64,000 nucleotides of DNA, from positions 1-64,000 of the forward strand of contig CAOJUB010000001.1 of the NCBI GenBank assembly GCA_948443805.1, read 5' to 3'. This stretch comes from an uncultured Clostridia bacterium. Lineage in GTDB: Bacteria; Bacillota; Clostridia; Oscillospirales; UBA644. The notes under the pieces were generated by a model. That model was not told the DNA's origin, did not search any database, and saw only the letters and a list, made by a program, of their open reading frames with translations. A program made the position numbers and the translations under genes. Positions 49,948 through 57,902 of this stretch are shown here, piece by piece. Position 1 is the stretch's first letter, and every line of letters starts with the position of its first letter.

Positions 49948-50037
49948 ATGGGAAAACGGCTTTTATCTGTCAAATTTAAGTTCAAACTATTTTATGGGGA
50001 CTCGGGCAGTCTTTTTCGCGCTGGGATTGCCGGCTGA
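49948..50037 (+). CDS. Possible 29-codon upstream ORF
   Basis: ATG at 49948 follows GCGAGG by 8 bases and opens a short basic peptide (starts MGKRLLSVKFKF). It ends 47 bases before the cytidylate-kinase-like gene. It could be a leader peptide or chance; no homologue known to me. Confidence 0.3.
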   Translation: MGKRLLSVKFKFKLFYGDSGSLFRAGIAG

Positions 50038-50084
50038 AAAAATAAAAACAGATGGAAGAAATAACATCGGATAAGGGGTAAGCT

Positions 50085-50711
50085 ATGGAGAATTTTGTTA
50101 TTACAATCAGCCGCTGCTGCGGCGGCAATGGATCCGCCGTTGGCAAATTACTGTCTGAACGGCTTGGCGTTGCTCTGTACGACAGGAATTTGCTAAACCT
50201 TGCCTCGGAGGCGAGCGGGATTAATCAGGCGCTGTTTGAGCAGGCGGATGAGAAAGTGAAGAATCCGCTGCTGTTTAAAATTTCGAAGAGCGTTTATCAC
50301 GGAGAACTGATTCCTCCTGGGCGGGGAGATTTTACGTCGGATAAAAATTTATTCAACTATCAGGCGAAGGTTCTTCGGGAGTTGGCTTCGCAGGAATCTT
50401 TTGTTGTTGTCGGCCGGGCCGGCGGTTTTGTCCTGAAAGACCATCCCCGGATTCTCCGGTTGTTTGTTTATGCGCCTCATGATATCTGCGTATCCCGGAT
50501 GATGGAGCTGATGGGGCTGAATGAACGGGAGGCGGAAGCGCTGATTGCGCAGCGTGACAAAGACCGGGGAGAGTATCACAAGTATTTTACCGGCGAGGAC
50601 TGGCTGGATTTCCGGAATTATGATCTTTGCCTGAATACGGCTTCTCTTTCCTATGAAGGCTGCGTAGAGCAAATTTTGTATTATCAAAAGCTGAAATTCG
50701 GATCGCTCTGA
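50085..50711 (+). CDS. Cytidylate-kinase-like family protein
   Basis: 208 residues of the P-loop nucleoside-monophosphate-kinase-like family PF13189. The nucleotide loop is the relaxed ISRCCGGNGSAVGKLLSERLG seen in this family; VVVGRAGGFVLKDH and the DKDRGEYHKYFTGEDW block are typical. The substrate is not established; these proteins are paralogues of Cmk common in Clostridia. AGGGGTAAG upstream. Single gene with its own promoter and terminator. Confidence 0.85.
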   Translation: MENFVITISRCCGGNGSAVGKLLSERLGVALYDRNLLNLASEASGINQALFEQADEKVKNPLLFKISKSVYHGELIPPGRGDFTSDKNLFNYQAKVLRELASQESFVVVGRAGGFVLKDHPRILRLFVYAPHDICVSRMMELMGLNEREAEALIAQRDKDRGEYHKYFTGEDWLDFRNYDLCLNTASLSYEGCVEQILYYQKLKFGSL

Positions 50712-50721
50712 TTTTTTGCAA

Positions 50722-50752
50722 AAAAGAAGGGCGTCTGTGACGCCCTTCTTTT
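50722..50752. terminator. Bidirectional terminator before gap
   Basis: A 14-bp perfect stem (aaaagaagggcgtc at 50722-50735, gacgcccttctttt at 50739-50752), T-rich on both strands, between the convergent genes. Confidence 0.9.
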
Positions 50753-50765
50753 GAAATTTTTGAAC

Positions 50766-51779
50766 TTAGATGTTTGCAAAGTATTTGATGGTTCTGACCA
50801 TCTGGCTGGTGTAGGAGTTCTCGTTGTCGTACCAGGAAACGACCTGTACCTGATAGGTATCGTCATCGATTTTGGAAACCATGGTCTGGGTTGCGTCAAA
50901 GAGAGAACCGTAGCGGATACCGATAATATCGGAAGATACCAGCTGTTCTTCGGTGTAGCCGAAGGATTCGGAAGACGCGGCTTTCATCGCGGCGTTGATA
51001 CCGTCAACCGTAACGTCTTTTCCTTTGACAACAGCAACAAGAATGGTGGTCGAACCGGTGGGAACCGGAACTCTCTGTGCAGAACCGATCAGTTTGCCGT
51101 TCAGTTCCGGAATAACAAGGCCGATTGCTTTTGCTGCGCCGGTGGAGTTCGGAACAATATTAACAGCCGCTGCGCGTGCTCTTCTCAGGTCGCCTTTTCT
51201 GTGGGGACCATCGAGAACCATCTGGTCGCCGGTGAAAGCATGGATGGTGGACATGATACCGCTCTGAATGGGAGCGTAATCGTTGAGAGCTTTTGCCATG
51301 GGAGCCAGGCAGTTGGTGGTGCAGGAAGCCGCAGAGATGATTTTGTCATCGGCGGTAAGAACCTTTTCGTTTACGCTGTATACAACGGTGGGCAGATCAT
51401 TTCCTGCCGGAGCGGAAATAACAACTTTTTTCGCGCCTGCATCAATGTGCGCCTGCGCTTTGTCTTTGGAACAGTAAAAACCGGTGCATTCCAGAACAAC
51501 GTCAACGCCGATTTCTCCCCAGGGAAGATCTTTTGCGTCTTTTTCCGCATAGATTTTAATGGTTTTTCCGTCAACGGTGATCGAATCTTCACCGGCAGAA
51601 ACGGTGTCGCAGAGTGCATATCTACCCTGTGCGGAATCGTATTTCAGAAGATGAGCAAGCATTTTGGGGCTTGTCAGGTCGTTGATTGCAACGATTTCAT
51701 AACCTTCTGCGCCGAACATCTGTCTGAACGCGAGACGGCCGATACGGCCGAAACCGTTTATTGCTACTTTAACTGCCAT
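50766..51779 (-). CDS. gap: Glyceraldehyde-3-phosphate dehydrogenase
   Basis: A 337-residue NAD-dependent glycolytic enzyme making 1,3-bisphosphoglycerate. NAD site INGFGRIGR; catalytic Cys153 in [19 protein letters not shown] follows with the catalytic His. The conserved C-terminal WYDNENSY is present. AGGAGG upstream. Monocistronic here: the usual pgk-tpi-pgm genes do not follow. Codon use is strongly biased, consistent with high expression. Confidence 0.97.
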   Translation of the reverse strand: MAVKVAINGFGRIGRLAFRQMFGAEGYEIVAINDLTSPKMLAHLLKYDSAQGRYALCDTVSAGEDSITVDGKTIKIYAEKDAKDLPWGEIGVDVVLECTGFYCSKDKAQAHIDAGAKKVVISAPAGNDLPTVVYSVNEKVLTADDKIISAASCTTNCLAPMAKALNDYAPIQSGIMSTIHAFTGDQMVLDGPHRKGDLRRARAAAVNIVPNSTGAAKAIGLVIPELNGKLIGSAQRVPVPTGSTTILVAVVKGKDVTVDGINAAMKAASSESFGYTEEQLVSSDIIGIRYGSLFDATQTMVSKIDDDTYQVQVVSWYDNENSYTSQMVRTIKYFANI

Positions 51780-51820
51780 AATTTTTTCCTCCTAATATGT
51801 GGTAATCTGATTACGTTTCT

Positions 51821-51849
51821 ATTTTATTATATATTTATGGTGATTGCAA
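51821..51849 (-). promoter_or_regulatory. Likely promoter of gap
   Basis: On the minus strand: TTGCAA (51844-51849), 17-bp spacer, TAAAAT (51821-51826). A TATAAT also occurs at a worse spacing. Confidence 0.5.
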
Positions 51850-52011
51850 GACCTTTTATTAAAAAAAAAGCGAAATTTGTTTAAAAAATCTTTATCATTT
51901 TCCGCTGTGCGGTTTTTCACTTCTTCGGTTTCCCGTTTGATCCCGGGTTTGAGGCATGGAGGAGGCCGGCCGGGTCGGCAGAAAACTGCGGTAGCGGAAA
52001 CCGGAGGGGTT

Positions 52012-53013
52012 ATGACTGAAAAAACATGGAAAAAAACGGAATTGCTGCAACAGCTGGAGGCGGTTTATGCTTCTCGCGCCTGTCCGGCGCTGTTTGTCCG
52101 GAAGAATCTTTCTCCATTTTACTTTAACGCCGCTGCTATGCTGTATTATCCGTCTCTCTGCAAAGACGGGCTGTCGCCGTTTGTTTCTTCAGAGTCGTTT
52201 TCAGAAAACGGTTTGATTCTTCTGAAGGGAAATGCGCGTTCGCCGTTCCCCGAGTATGTTCTCTGTCCGCTTTCTCTCCGGGACGCCGGCGTTTTTCGCG
52301 TGCAGCTTCTGACGGATCCTGCGGCAAACCGCCGGTGGAAGGAGATTTTCCGGCAGGATTTTTTCCTGAATGAGTCCTGCAAAACCGCTTTCCGGGATAT
52401 CCGGAAACTGTCATCCGCGTTATCGCGGATGAAAAAGGGCGGGAGCGATGTGGCTACGGCGGAAAAACTCGTTGCTTCTTTAAAACAGACGGTTTCGGAA
52501 CTTCAGCGGCGGATTTCCGATGATGTTCCTCAAAGAGAAACTTGTTTTGACCCGTTTCTTCTGTTAAAAACGGCAGAAGACCGCATTTCGGATTTTATTG
52601 TTTCCGACCGGAGCCAGACCCGGCTTACGGTTTTTTGCGATCCGCTGCTGTTTCTTCGTTCAGTGCTTCTTGCCGCCAGGTATCTGATGTCCTGTTCCAG
52701 CTGCAAAGGGAAGCTTTTCTGTGAACTGTCGGATCAGGAAGGTCAGGTATCGGTTGCGGTCAGCCGGTCGGCGTCGGAATCTCCTTCGCTGGTTCCCGAT
52801 GCGGTTTTGTCTCTCTGCGAGCAAACAGCTTTGGACGGCGGCGGAAACGTTACCATGTCGGTTTCGGAAGAGAAAATAACGATCGGTCTTCTTTTTGAAG
52901 GGCACTATTACGACCCTGCTGCATTTACTCTTTCCGGGGACGATTTTTTCGATCTTCTGTATCGTTGCGATGATCTTCTGACCGAGGATTTTTGCCGTCA
53001 TTCCAATTGTTAA
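52012..53013 (+). CDS. Unknown protein, possibly a degenerate histidine-kinase-like sensor
   Basis: 333 residues from ATG 52012 (GGAGGGG upstream). The N-terminal third (about 1-110) may be a PAS-like sensory fold; a helical stretch follows (about 120-180, FRDIRKLSSALSRMKK and LVASLKQTVSELQRRI), then a region with DPLLFLRSVLLAARYLMSC, which recalls the start of a HATPase domain. No phosphorylatable His motif, N box or G box is clear. No partner response regulator is nearby. This reading is tentative; I do not recognise the family. Confidence 0.55.
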   Translation: MTEKTWKKTELLQQLEAVYASRACPALFVRKNLSPFYFNAAAMLYYPSLCKDGLSPFVSSESFSENGLILLKGNARSPFPEYVLCPLSLRDAGVFRVQLLTDPAANRRWKEIFRQDFFLNESCKTAFRDIRKLSSALSRMKKGGSDVATAEKLVASLKQTVSELQRRISDDVPQRETCFDPFLLLKTAEDRISDFIVSDRSQTRLTVFCDPLLFLRSVLLAARYLMSCSSCKGKLFCELSDQEGQVSVAVSRSASESPSLVPDAVLSLCEQTALDGGGNVTMSVSEEKITIGLLFEGHYYDPAAFTLSGDDFFDLLYRCDDLLTEDFCRHSNC

Positions 53014-53039
53014 AAAAAAATGAAATTTCACGCCCTTTA

Positions 53040-53068
53040 TTGCAAATCTGCGGGATTTTTGGTATAAT
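53040..53068 (+). promoter_or_regulatory. Promoter of the 437-residue lipoprotein gene
   Basis: TTGCAA at 53040-53045, a 17-bp spacer ending TGG, TATAAT at 53063-53068. Confidence 0.8.
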
Positions 53069-53146
53069 ATGTGATAATAGACGGATTGTTTTGCGTCTTT
53101 TTGCGGCGGATGCTGCGTTTATATTGAAATATGAGGTGGAACAGCT

Positions 53147-54460
53147 ATGAAAAAATTCATGAAGGTTATGGCTTTCGTGCTTGTTGCTGCAATGATGCTT
53201 TCTCTTGCTGCCTGCGGAAAAAAAGTGGAAGATTCTTCTTCGGATTACGCCGACAGCAGTGAAAACCAGCAGCGCTGGCTCAAAACGCCGAACAGCAGTC
53301 TGGTTATCAATCCCGATTTTGTTGCGGGCGCTTCTTCCGAGTCTGAAAAACAGGCTCTGAATCTTGGAATCACGGATGATTCCGGCAATGTATCCAAATC
53401 GTTTAACGATCTGTTGTTCCTTTTGGAAGACCGGAGCGCGAACGGTGTCGGCGGTGTTGAATACTGGTCGGCGGATTTCTCGGCTTCTTCCGAACTGTGG
53501 ATGGGCATGACGGATCTTGACGCGAACAACAGCAGAAACGACGCGCTTGACATTGTTGTAAATGATGAGAAAAAGAGACTGCACGGCGAAGGCGACGAAT
53601 TTGATTTGGACGAAAACAATCTTACACTGGTCGTTGATGTCAAACAGTGCGATGCACCGTTCACGATCCGGCTCAGAACAACCGGCCCCGCTGTTGAAGT
53701 GCCGATGGGGACGATCAACTCTCCGGGAACGTACACGTATAACTTGAGAAACTATCTTCGTTCGGGTACCAGCCAGAATGTTTCTTACGGCACCCGTCTG
53801 GTCAGCTTCGACTTTGATTTCTCTTCCGGCGGTTCTTATAAATTCAACAGCTTTAAGCTGATGAATCTGGATTCCGGCTTGCAGAAAGCGGACGCAAATG
53901 TTTCTTCTACCTGGGCGCCTTATGCGATTACCTCCGAACTGGCTTTCCCGAACGGAACGACCGTCAAAGCCGAAGATTTCTTCTACGGTGCGAACACCGT
54001 TGATAGAAAAATTTCCTGCACGAAAAACGGAATCATCGCTCTTGCCGGAAAAGTATACGGTACGGCGGCTTTTGACGAGGGCGAAAACATGATTTCAATG
54101 GAAAGCGGCGACGGCAATATCGCAATTATTTCCAAGAGAAAAGGCACTCTGATGTTCTATAAAACCGAGGAGGAAATGCTCTCCGGCATGAACGGAAGCG
54201 AGGATCCGGCCGACGCGGCTTTCTGGGTCATGCAGATCGGCGATGTTAACGCTCCCAATGAAGAGGCGGAAGTGGAGGGTGATGTCTTCTATGTTTCCGT
54301 TTCGTTGGATCCGTCAAAATCGGTAGACGAACTGAGAAAGCTTTCTTATGACGGCGTTTCTTCCAAAGGGGAGAGAATTTACAGCGATCTTCCGGCTTAC
54401 TGGACCGGACTTCTTTCCGAAAAGAATATCTCGGATTATATTACGGCGATCGAAAAATAA
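53147..54460 (+). CDS. Lipoprotein of unknown function
   Basis: 437 residues. The signal peptide ends in the lipobox LAAC (Cys about 23), followed by a Ser/Asp-rich linker. The mature part is beta-rich with many short Gly/Asn/Asp turns, resembling carbohydrate-binding sandwich domains, but no motif is diagnostic. AGGTGG precedes ATG. Own promoter and terminator. Its style (acidic, aromatic-poor, surface-exposed) is similar to the GH2-like lipoprotein, but no direct relationship is seen. Confidence 0.7.
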   Translation: MKKFMKVMAFVLVAAMMLSLAACGKKVEDSSSDYADSSENQQRWLKTPNSSLVINPDFVAGASSESEKQALNLGITDDSGNVSKSFNDLLFLLEDRSANGVGGVEYWSADFSASSELWMGMTDLDANNSRNDALDIVVNDEKKRLHGEGDEFDLDENNLTLVVDVKQCDAPFTIRLRTTGPAVEVPMGTINSPGTYTYNLRNYLRSGTSQNVSYGTRLVSFDFDFSSGGSYKFNSFKLMNLDSGLQKADANVSSTWAPYAITSELAFPNGTTVKAEDFFYGANTVDRKISCTKNGIIALAGKVYGTAAFDEGENMISMESGDGNIAIISKRKGTLMFYKTEEEMLSGMNGSEDPADAAFWVMQIGDVNAPNEEAEVEGDVFYVSVSLDPSKSVDELRKLSYDGVSSKGERIYSDLPAYWTGLLSEKNISDYITAIEK

Positions 54461-54470
54461 ACAGGATATT

Positions 54471-54503
54471 AAACCGGACGGGATTTCCCCGTCCGGTTTT
54501 TTC
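54471..54503 (+). terminator. Terminator of the lipoprotein gene
   Basis: aaaccggacggg (54471-54482) pairs with cccgtccggttt (54488-54499), then a T run. Confidence 0.9.
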
Positions 54504-54810
54504 TTTTTCGGAATAAAATCCGTTTTGTCTGCATAAGCATTGAGTAAAGGCTGACTTCGGCGGGAACGGGATCCTTTTCCGCAGGCGCTGTGCGGGAACC
54601 GGACAGGAAAGACCGGGCTGTTTCTCGGACAGACTGTTCGGAAAGTTTCGTTTGTTTCTCCCGGTCGGTTCAGCCGATTATTTTATCCCTTTGTTTCAGA
54701 CCTGGCCGCCGCCGGATGAACGGACGCATAAGAAAGGCTTTTCTGTTGTTGAAACGGGCGGTTTTCGGCTGCAAAGATGATGGCAAAGGAGAAAAGAAGA
54801 GGTGTCGTCA
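54504..54810. other. Intergenic stretch, nothing recognised
   Basis: About 300 bases between the terminator and the SPOCS gene. A 74-codon frame (54590-54814) has no ribosome binding site and unlike composition. A sporulation-specific (sigma-E or sigma-K) promoter would be expected here but could not be placed with confidence. Confidence 0.5.
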
Positions 54811-56304
54811 ATGAATTATGAAAAAGGATCGGTTCTTTGCAGCAAGCTTTCTTTTAACGCCGTCTGTGAAGGGGCTGCGGAGGGGGAATTGATTTTGCCG
54901 GATTATTATCCTCCGATTACGAAAATTGTAAAGAGCGGGGTTTCCCCCTATGTCAAATCGAAAAATTTTTACGGCGATAAGCTTGTCGTGGAAGGAAGCG
55001 CGACTTTCCGGGTGACTTATTTGTCGGAGGACGGGCGGCTCTGCGGCGTTTTCTCTTCGGTTCCGTTTTCTGCTTCGTGCCGTTGGGAAGGGGAGGAAAC
55101 GATGGTTCGGACCTCCTGCCGCTCTGAGTATTTCGACGTTCGGGCACTGAGTCCTCAGAAACTGCATTTCAAAGCGACGGTTTCGGTTGGCGCAGAGGCT
55201 TTTTCTCCTGCCGACCAGCCGGTTCTTCTTGCAGCGCAGGGGGATGGCGAGGTTGAACTTCGTACTTCGGAGGCTGTATGCTGCCGGAACACGGCGTTTG
55301 GTCAAAAAAATATAAATATTTCCGATGAAGTTCCGGTTGAAGGACGCCCTGTGCCGGCAGAAATCCTTGATTATTCGCTGGATTTTATTCCCGGCGAAGA
55401 AAAAGTTCTGGAGGGAAAGGCCGTTGCGAAAGGCGATATGGTGCTTACTGTAATCTACCGCAGTGAAGAGGGCTCTGTGGAGGTTTTTGAACATAAAATC
55501 GCGCTTTCTCAGGTGATTGACGCTTCCGGATTGGATGAGGATACACTTTGCTGCGTTTCGTTTTCTCCGGCAGAATTCTCGCTTTCTTTAAAAGAGGATG
55601 AGAACACGCTGCTGTACGACGGGGTTGTTTCGGCAGAGCTTACCGGCTGGAAAAGTGAGAAATATCAGGTTGTTTCCGATGCTTTTTCTCCCGGATATGA
55701 ATTGGAACTCAAGCCGGGCCGGGCAGTTATGGAAAAAGCGCTTTTTCAGAACGAGACGATTACCTTTAACGAGAGGATTTCGGTTCCCGCCGCGAAAATT
55801 CACAGTGTCGTTCCCAAAGCGCGGATTGAAAAGATTTCCGTTGGCGATAACGGCGAAGGTGTGATTTCCGGCGTTTTTGTCTGTTCGGTTTTTTACGAAG
55901 ATTCCGAAGGCATGTTTTCCGGTTGTGATAAAGAACTTCCTTTTACGATGAAAGCGCCGCTTGACGGGAATGTGATGTCGCTTCGCGGGGATCTTTCCAT
56001 GGGGATTGCTTCTTCCGCCTTTCTCTGCACTGATGCTTCTTCGGTCGAAGTTCGCATGAACTGTACGGTACGGGGGATTTTATTTGCCGCAGAAGAAAAG
56101 GAAATTGTTTCAGACATTACACTGCTTGGAGAAAAGCAGTTTGGTAATACGGCGAATGCGGTTCTTTATTTCGCCCGGGAAGGGGATTGCCTGTGGGATG
56201 TCGCCAAAGAATTTTCTGTTTCCCCAGCTCTGATTATGGCCGATAACGGATTGTCGGAAGAGGTATTTTCTTCCGATCAGCGCATTCTGATTACGCGGGG
56301 GTAA
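54811..56304 (+). CDS. SPOCS (DUF3794) and LysM domain spore protein
   Basis: 497 residues from ATG 54811, with AAGAGG 8 bases upstream; a GTG three codons earlier is possible. About 1-140, 165-285 and 310-430 read as SPOCS-type (DUF3794) segments typical of clostridial spore-coat or morphogenesis proteins (KSGVSPYVKSKNFYGDKLVVEG; VPVEGRPVPAEILDY). The C terminus is a LysM domain (YFAREGDCLWDVAKEFSV ... LIMADNGL), which binds peptidoglycan, here probably spore cortex. It fits the spoIIGA-sigE sporulation genes elsewhere in the window. Confidence 0.88.
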   Translation: MNYEKGSVLCSKLSFNAVCEGAAEGELILPDYYPPITKIVKSGVSPYVKSKNFYGDKLVVEGSATFRVTYLSEDGRLCGVFSSVPFSASCRWEGEETMVRTSCRSEYFDVRALSPQKLHFKATVSVGAEAFSPADQPVLLAAQGDGEVELRTSEAVCCRNTAFGQKNINISDEVPVEGRPVPAEILDYSLDFIPGEEKVLEGKAVAKGDMVLTVIYRSEEGSVEVFEHKIALSQVIDASGLDEDTLCCVSFSPAEFSLSLKEDENTLLYDGVVSAELTGWKSEKYQVVSDAFSPGYELELKPGRAVMEKALFQNETITFNERISVPAAKIHSVVPKARIEKISVGDNGEGVISGVFVCSVFYEDSEGMFSGCDKELPFTMKAPLDGNVMSLRGDLSMGIASSAFLCTDASSVEVRMNCTVRGILFAAEEKEIVSDITLLGEKQFGNTANAVLYFAREGDCLWDVAKEFSVSPALIMADNGLSEEVFSSDQRILITRG

Positions 56305-56390
56305 GGTGCGGAAATCGGTCGGTCTTTGAGAGAGGTTCGGTTGTATGCGGATTGTTCAGGAAAAGTTTTCATTTTTTTTCTTCTTTACAC

Positions 56391-56419
56391 TTGACAGCGT
56401 GCGGAAAATATGATATACT
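56391..56419 (+). promoter_or_regulatory. Promoter of rplJ-rplL
   Basis: TTGACA at 56391-56396, 17-bp spacer, TATACT at 56414-56419. Confidence 0.9.
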
Positions 56420-56425
56420 GTCTCA

Positions 56426-56580
56426 GTCCTAAGACAATAGGTGCTTTCGCTTAAACATACCTATCGAGGAAGAGTTTCTATTATTTTTCTGGAACAAACA
56501 GGTGATTATTGCTCTTTCATAACGGTAGTTGTGAAAGAGCTTTTTTTGGAAAGCGCTGATTTTATATTCCGGGAGGTGAA
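56426..56580 (+). ncRNA. Ribosomal L10 leader with attenuator
   Basis: The leader before rplJ contains the L10 leader core: AAGACAATAGGTG near 56431 pairing with ACCTATCGAGG near 56460. A terminator-like hairpin follows: gctctttca (56511-56519), tgaaagagc (56532-56540), T7 (56541-56547). L10(L12)4 binding to the core is known to control such operons in Firmicutes; the hairpin indicates premature termination. Confidence 0.85.
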
Positions 56581-56584
56581 AATC

Positions 56585-57100
56585 ATGCCGAGTGAAAAAG
56601 TATTGCTTGAGAAAAAGGAAATCGTTGCAAGCCTTGTCGAGAAAATCAAAGGATCTACCGCCGGTGTTTTTGTCGATTACAAAGGAATCAATGTTGCGGA
56701 AGACACCGCTCTCCGTAATGAACTCCGGAAGGCTGGCGTAGAATATTCCGTAATCAAGAACACCCTTGCACGTTTTGCCGTCAAAGAAGTCGGATACGAA
56801 TCTCTTTCCGATATTTTCAACGGAACGACCGCGATGGCGGTTTCCGCCGATCCGATCGCTTCTGCAAAAGTTCTTTGCAAATATGCGAAGGATCATGAGA
56901 ACTTTACCGTAAAGGCCGGATTCCTTGACGGAGAAGTTCTGGACGTTGACGGCGTCAAAGCGCTTGCCGATATTCCTTCGAAGGAAGGTTTGTTGGTCAA
57001 GATGATGGGAAGCATGCAGTCTTCTCTGTACAGCCTTGCATTTGCTTTGCAGGCAATTATCGACAAAGACGGTTCTGCTCCGGCTGAAGCCGAGGCGTAA
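56585..57100 (+). CDS. rplJ: Ribosomal protein L10
   Basis: 171 residues from ATG 56585 with GGGAGGTG upstream. L10 forms the base of the L7/L12 stalk on 23S rRNA; the C-terminal helix that carries L12 dimers is at about 135-165. Conserved N terminus EKKEIVASLVEKIK and FVDYKGINV. Located 36 kb from rpoB and not next to rplK-rplA, unlike in most Firmicutes. Confidence 0.97.
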   Translation: MPSEKVLLEKKEIVASLVEKIKGSTAGVFVDYKGINVAEDTALRNELRKAGVEYSVIKNTLARFAVKEVGYESLSDIFNGTTAMAVSADPIASAKVLCKYAKDHENFTVKAGFLDGEVLDVDGVKALADIPSKEGLLVKMMGSMQSSLYSLAFALQAIIDKDGSAPAEAEA

Positions 57101-57136
57101 GTCTTTTATTATGAAAAAATTAGGAGGAAATTGAAA

Positions 57137-57514
57137 ATGGCTACTGAGAAATCTATGGAAATACTTGAACAAATCAAAACCTTAACAATACTTGAACTGG
57201 CTGACCTGGTAAAAGCAATCGAAGAGGAATTCGGCGTATCTGCCGCTCCTGTTGCTGTTGCTGCTCCTGCTGCCGGAGACGGCGCTGCTGCCGGTGCTGA
57301 ACAGACCGAGTTCACTGTTATTCTTGCTGACGCCGGCGCTTCTAAGATGCCGGTTATCAAAGCGGTAAGAGACGCGACAGGCCTTGCGCTTAAAGAAGCG
57401 AAAGAACTGGTTGACGGCGCTCCCAAGACGGTAAAAGAAAACGTTTCCAAAGAAGAAGCGGAAGCTCTGAAAGCTGCTCTGGAAGCTGCTGGCGCGAAAG
57501 TTGAGCTGAAATAA
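57137..57514 (+). CDS. rplL: Ribosomal protein L7/L12
   Basis: 125 residues from ATG 57137 (AGGAGG upstream; a TTG two codons earlier is less likely). An N-terminal dimerisation helix, an Ala/Gly/Pro-rich hinge (about 40-55) and the C-terminal factor-binding domain ([32 protein letters not shown]). It recruits translation GTPases. Second gene of the rplJ operon, ended by a terminator. Confidence 0.98.
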   Translation: MATEKSMEILEQIKTLTILELADLVKAIEEEFGVSAAPVAVAAPAAGDGAAAGAEQTEFTVILADAGASKMPVIKAVRDATGLALKEAKELVDGAPKTVKENVSKEEAEALKAALEAAGAKVELK

Positions 57515-57535
57515 TCAATTCATAGGATTGATTGA

Positions 57536-57573
57536 AAGGACTTGTGTGATTTTTGCACAGGTCCTTTTTGTCT
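57536..57573 (+). terminator. Terminator of rplJ-rplL
   Basis: aggacttgtg pairs with cacaggtcct, then T5. Confidence 0.85.
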
Positions 57574-57641
57574 TTCTTTTTAGGCCGGAAGTTGTCTGAT
57601 CTGCTATTTTATGAAAAAAATGTAAATTCCCGCTTTCTCTA

Positions 57642-57670
57642 TTGACATTGGTTTGCGAATATGATATAAT
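57642..57670 (+). promoter_or_regulatory. Consensus promoter of the leader ORF-metY-cysK operon
   Basis: TTGACA at 57642-57647, 17-bp spacer, TATAAT at 57665-57670. The leader to metY is about 225 nt and contains a translated-looking upstream ORF. Confidence 0.9.
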
Positions 57671-57717
57671 TACATCAACATACAAGGTTGATGGGTAAAA
57701 TAAAGGAGGGAGATATC

Positions 57718-57885
57718 GTGATAAGTCCGCTGTTACTTTTTTGGCGCTGCACCGGAAGAGAACGAATGTGCAGGAAACCGTCTTTTTTTTCTCTGCGGTT
57801 TCGAACCAATGTTTCCGGCGGTTTAATCCGATGTTCCCGGGATGTTGGTATTGACAATCAAAATTTCATGAATTTCATAAAATAA
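57718..57885 (+). CDS. Leader ORF upstream of metY-cysK, with cysteine codons
   Basis: 55 codons from GTG 57718, 5 bases after a near-perfect AAAGGAGGGAGA. It begins MISPLLLFWRC and has Cys at 11, 18 and 39 and a basic, hydrophobic composition. Within it, ctgcac (57747-57752) can pair with gtgcag (57768-57773), with T8 at 57783-57790, while aaaccg (57775-57780) can pair with cggttt (57796-57801). It ends 17 bases before metY. Probably a cis-acting, cysteine-sensing leader peptide; a real small protein cannot be excluded. Confidence 0.55.
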   Translation: MISPLLLFWRCTGRERMCRKPSFFSLRFRTNVSGGLIRCSRDVGIDNQNFMNFIK

Positions 57886-57902
57886 AGAAAGAAGGAATCT
57901 CC

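Noticed and set aside
57672-57902. T-box or S-box riboswitch upstream of metY
   Set aside because: The T-box AGGGTGG bulge and the S-box GGTGGAGGGA and GCAACC blocks are not there.
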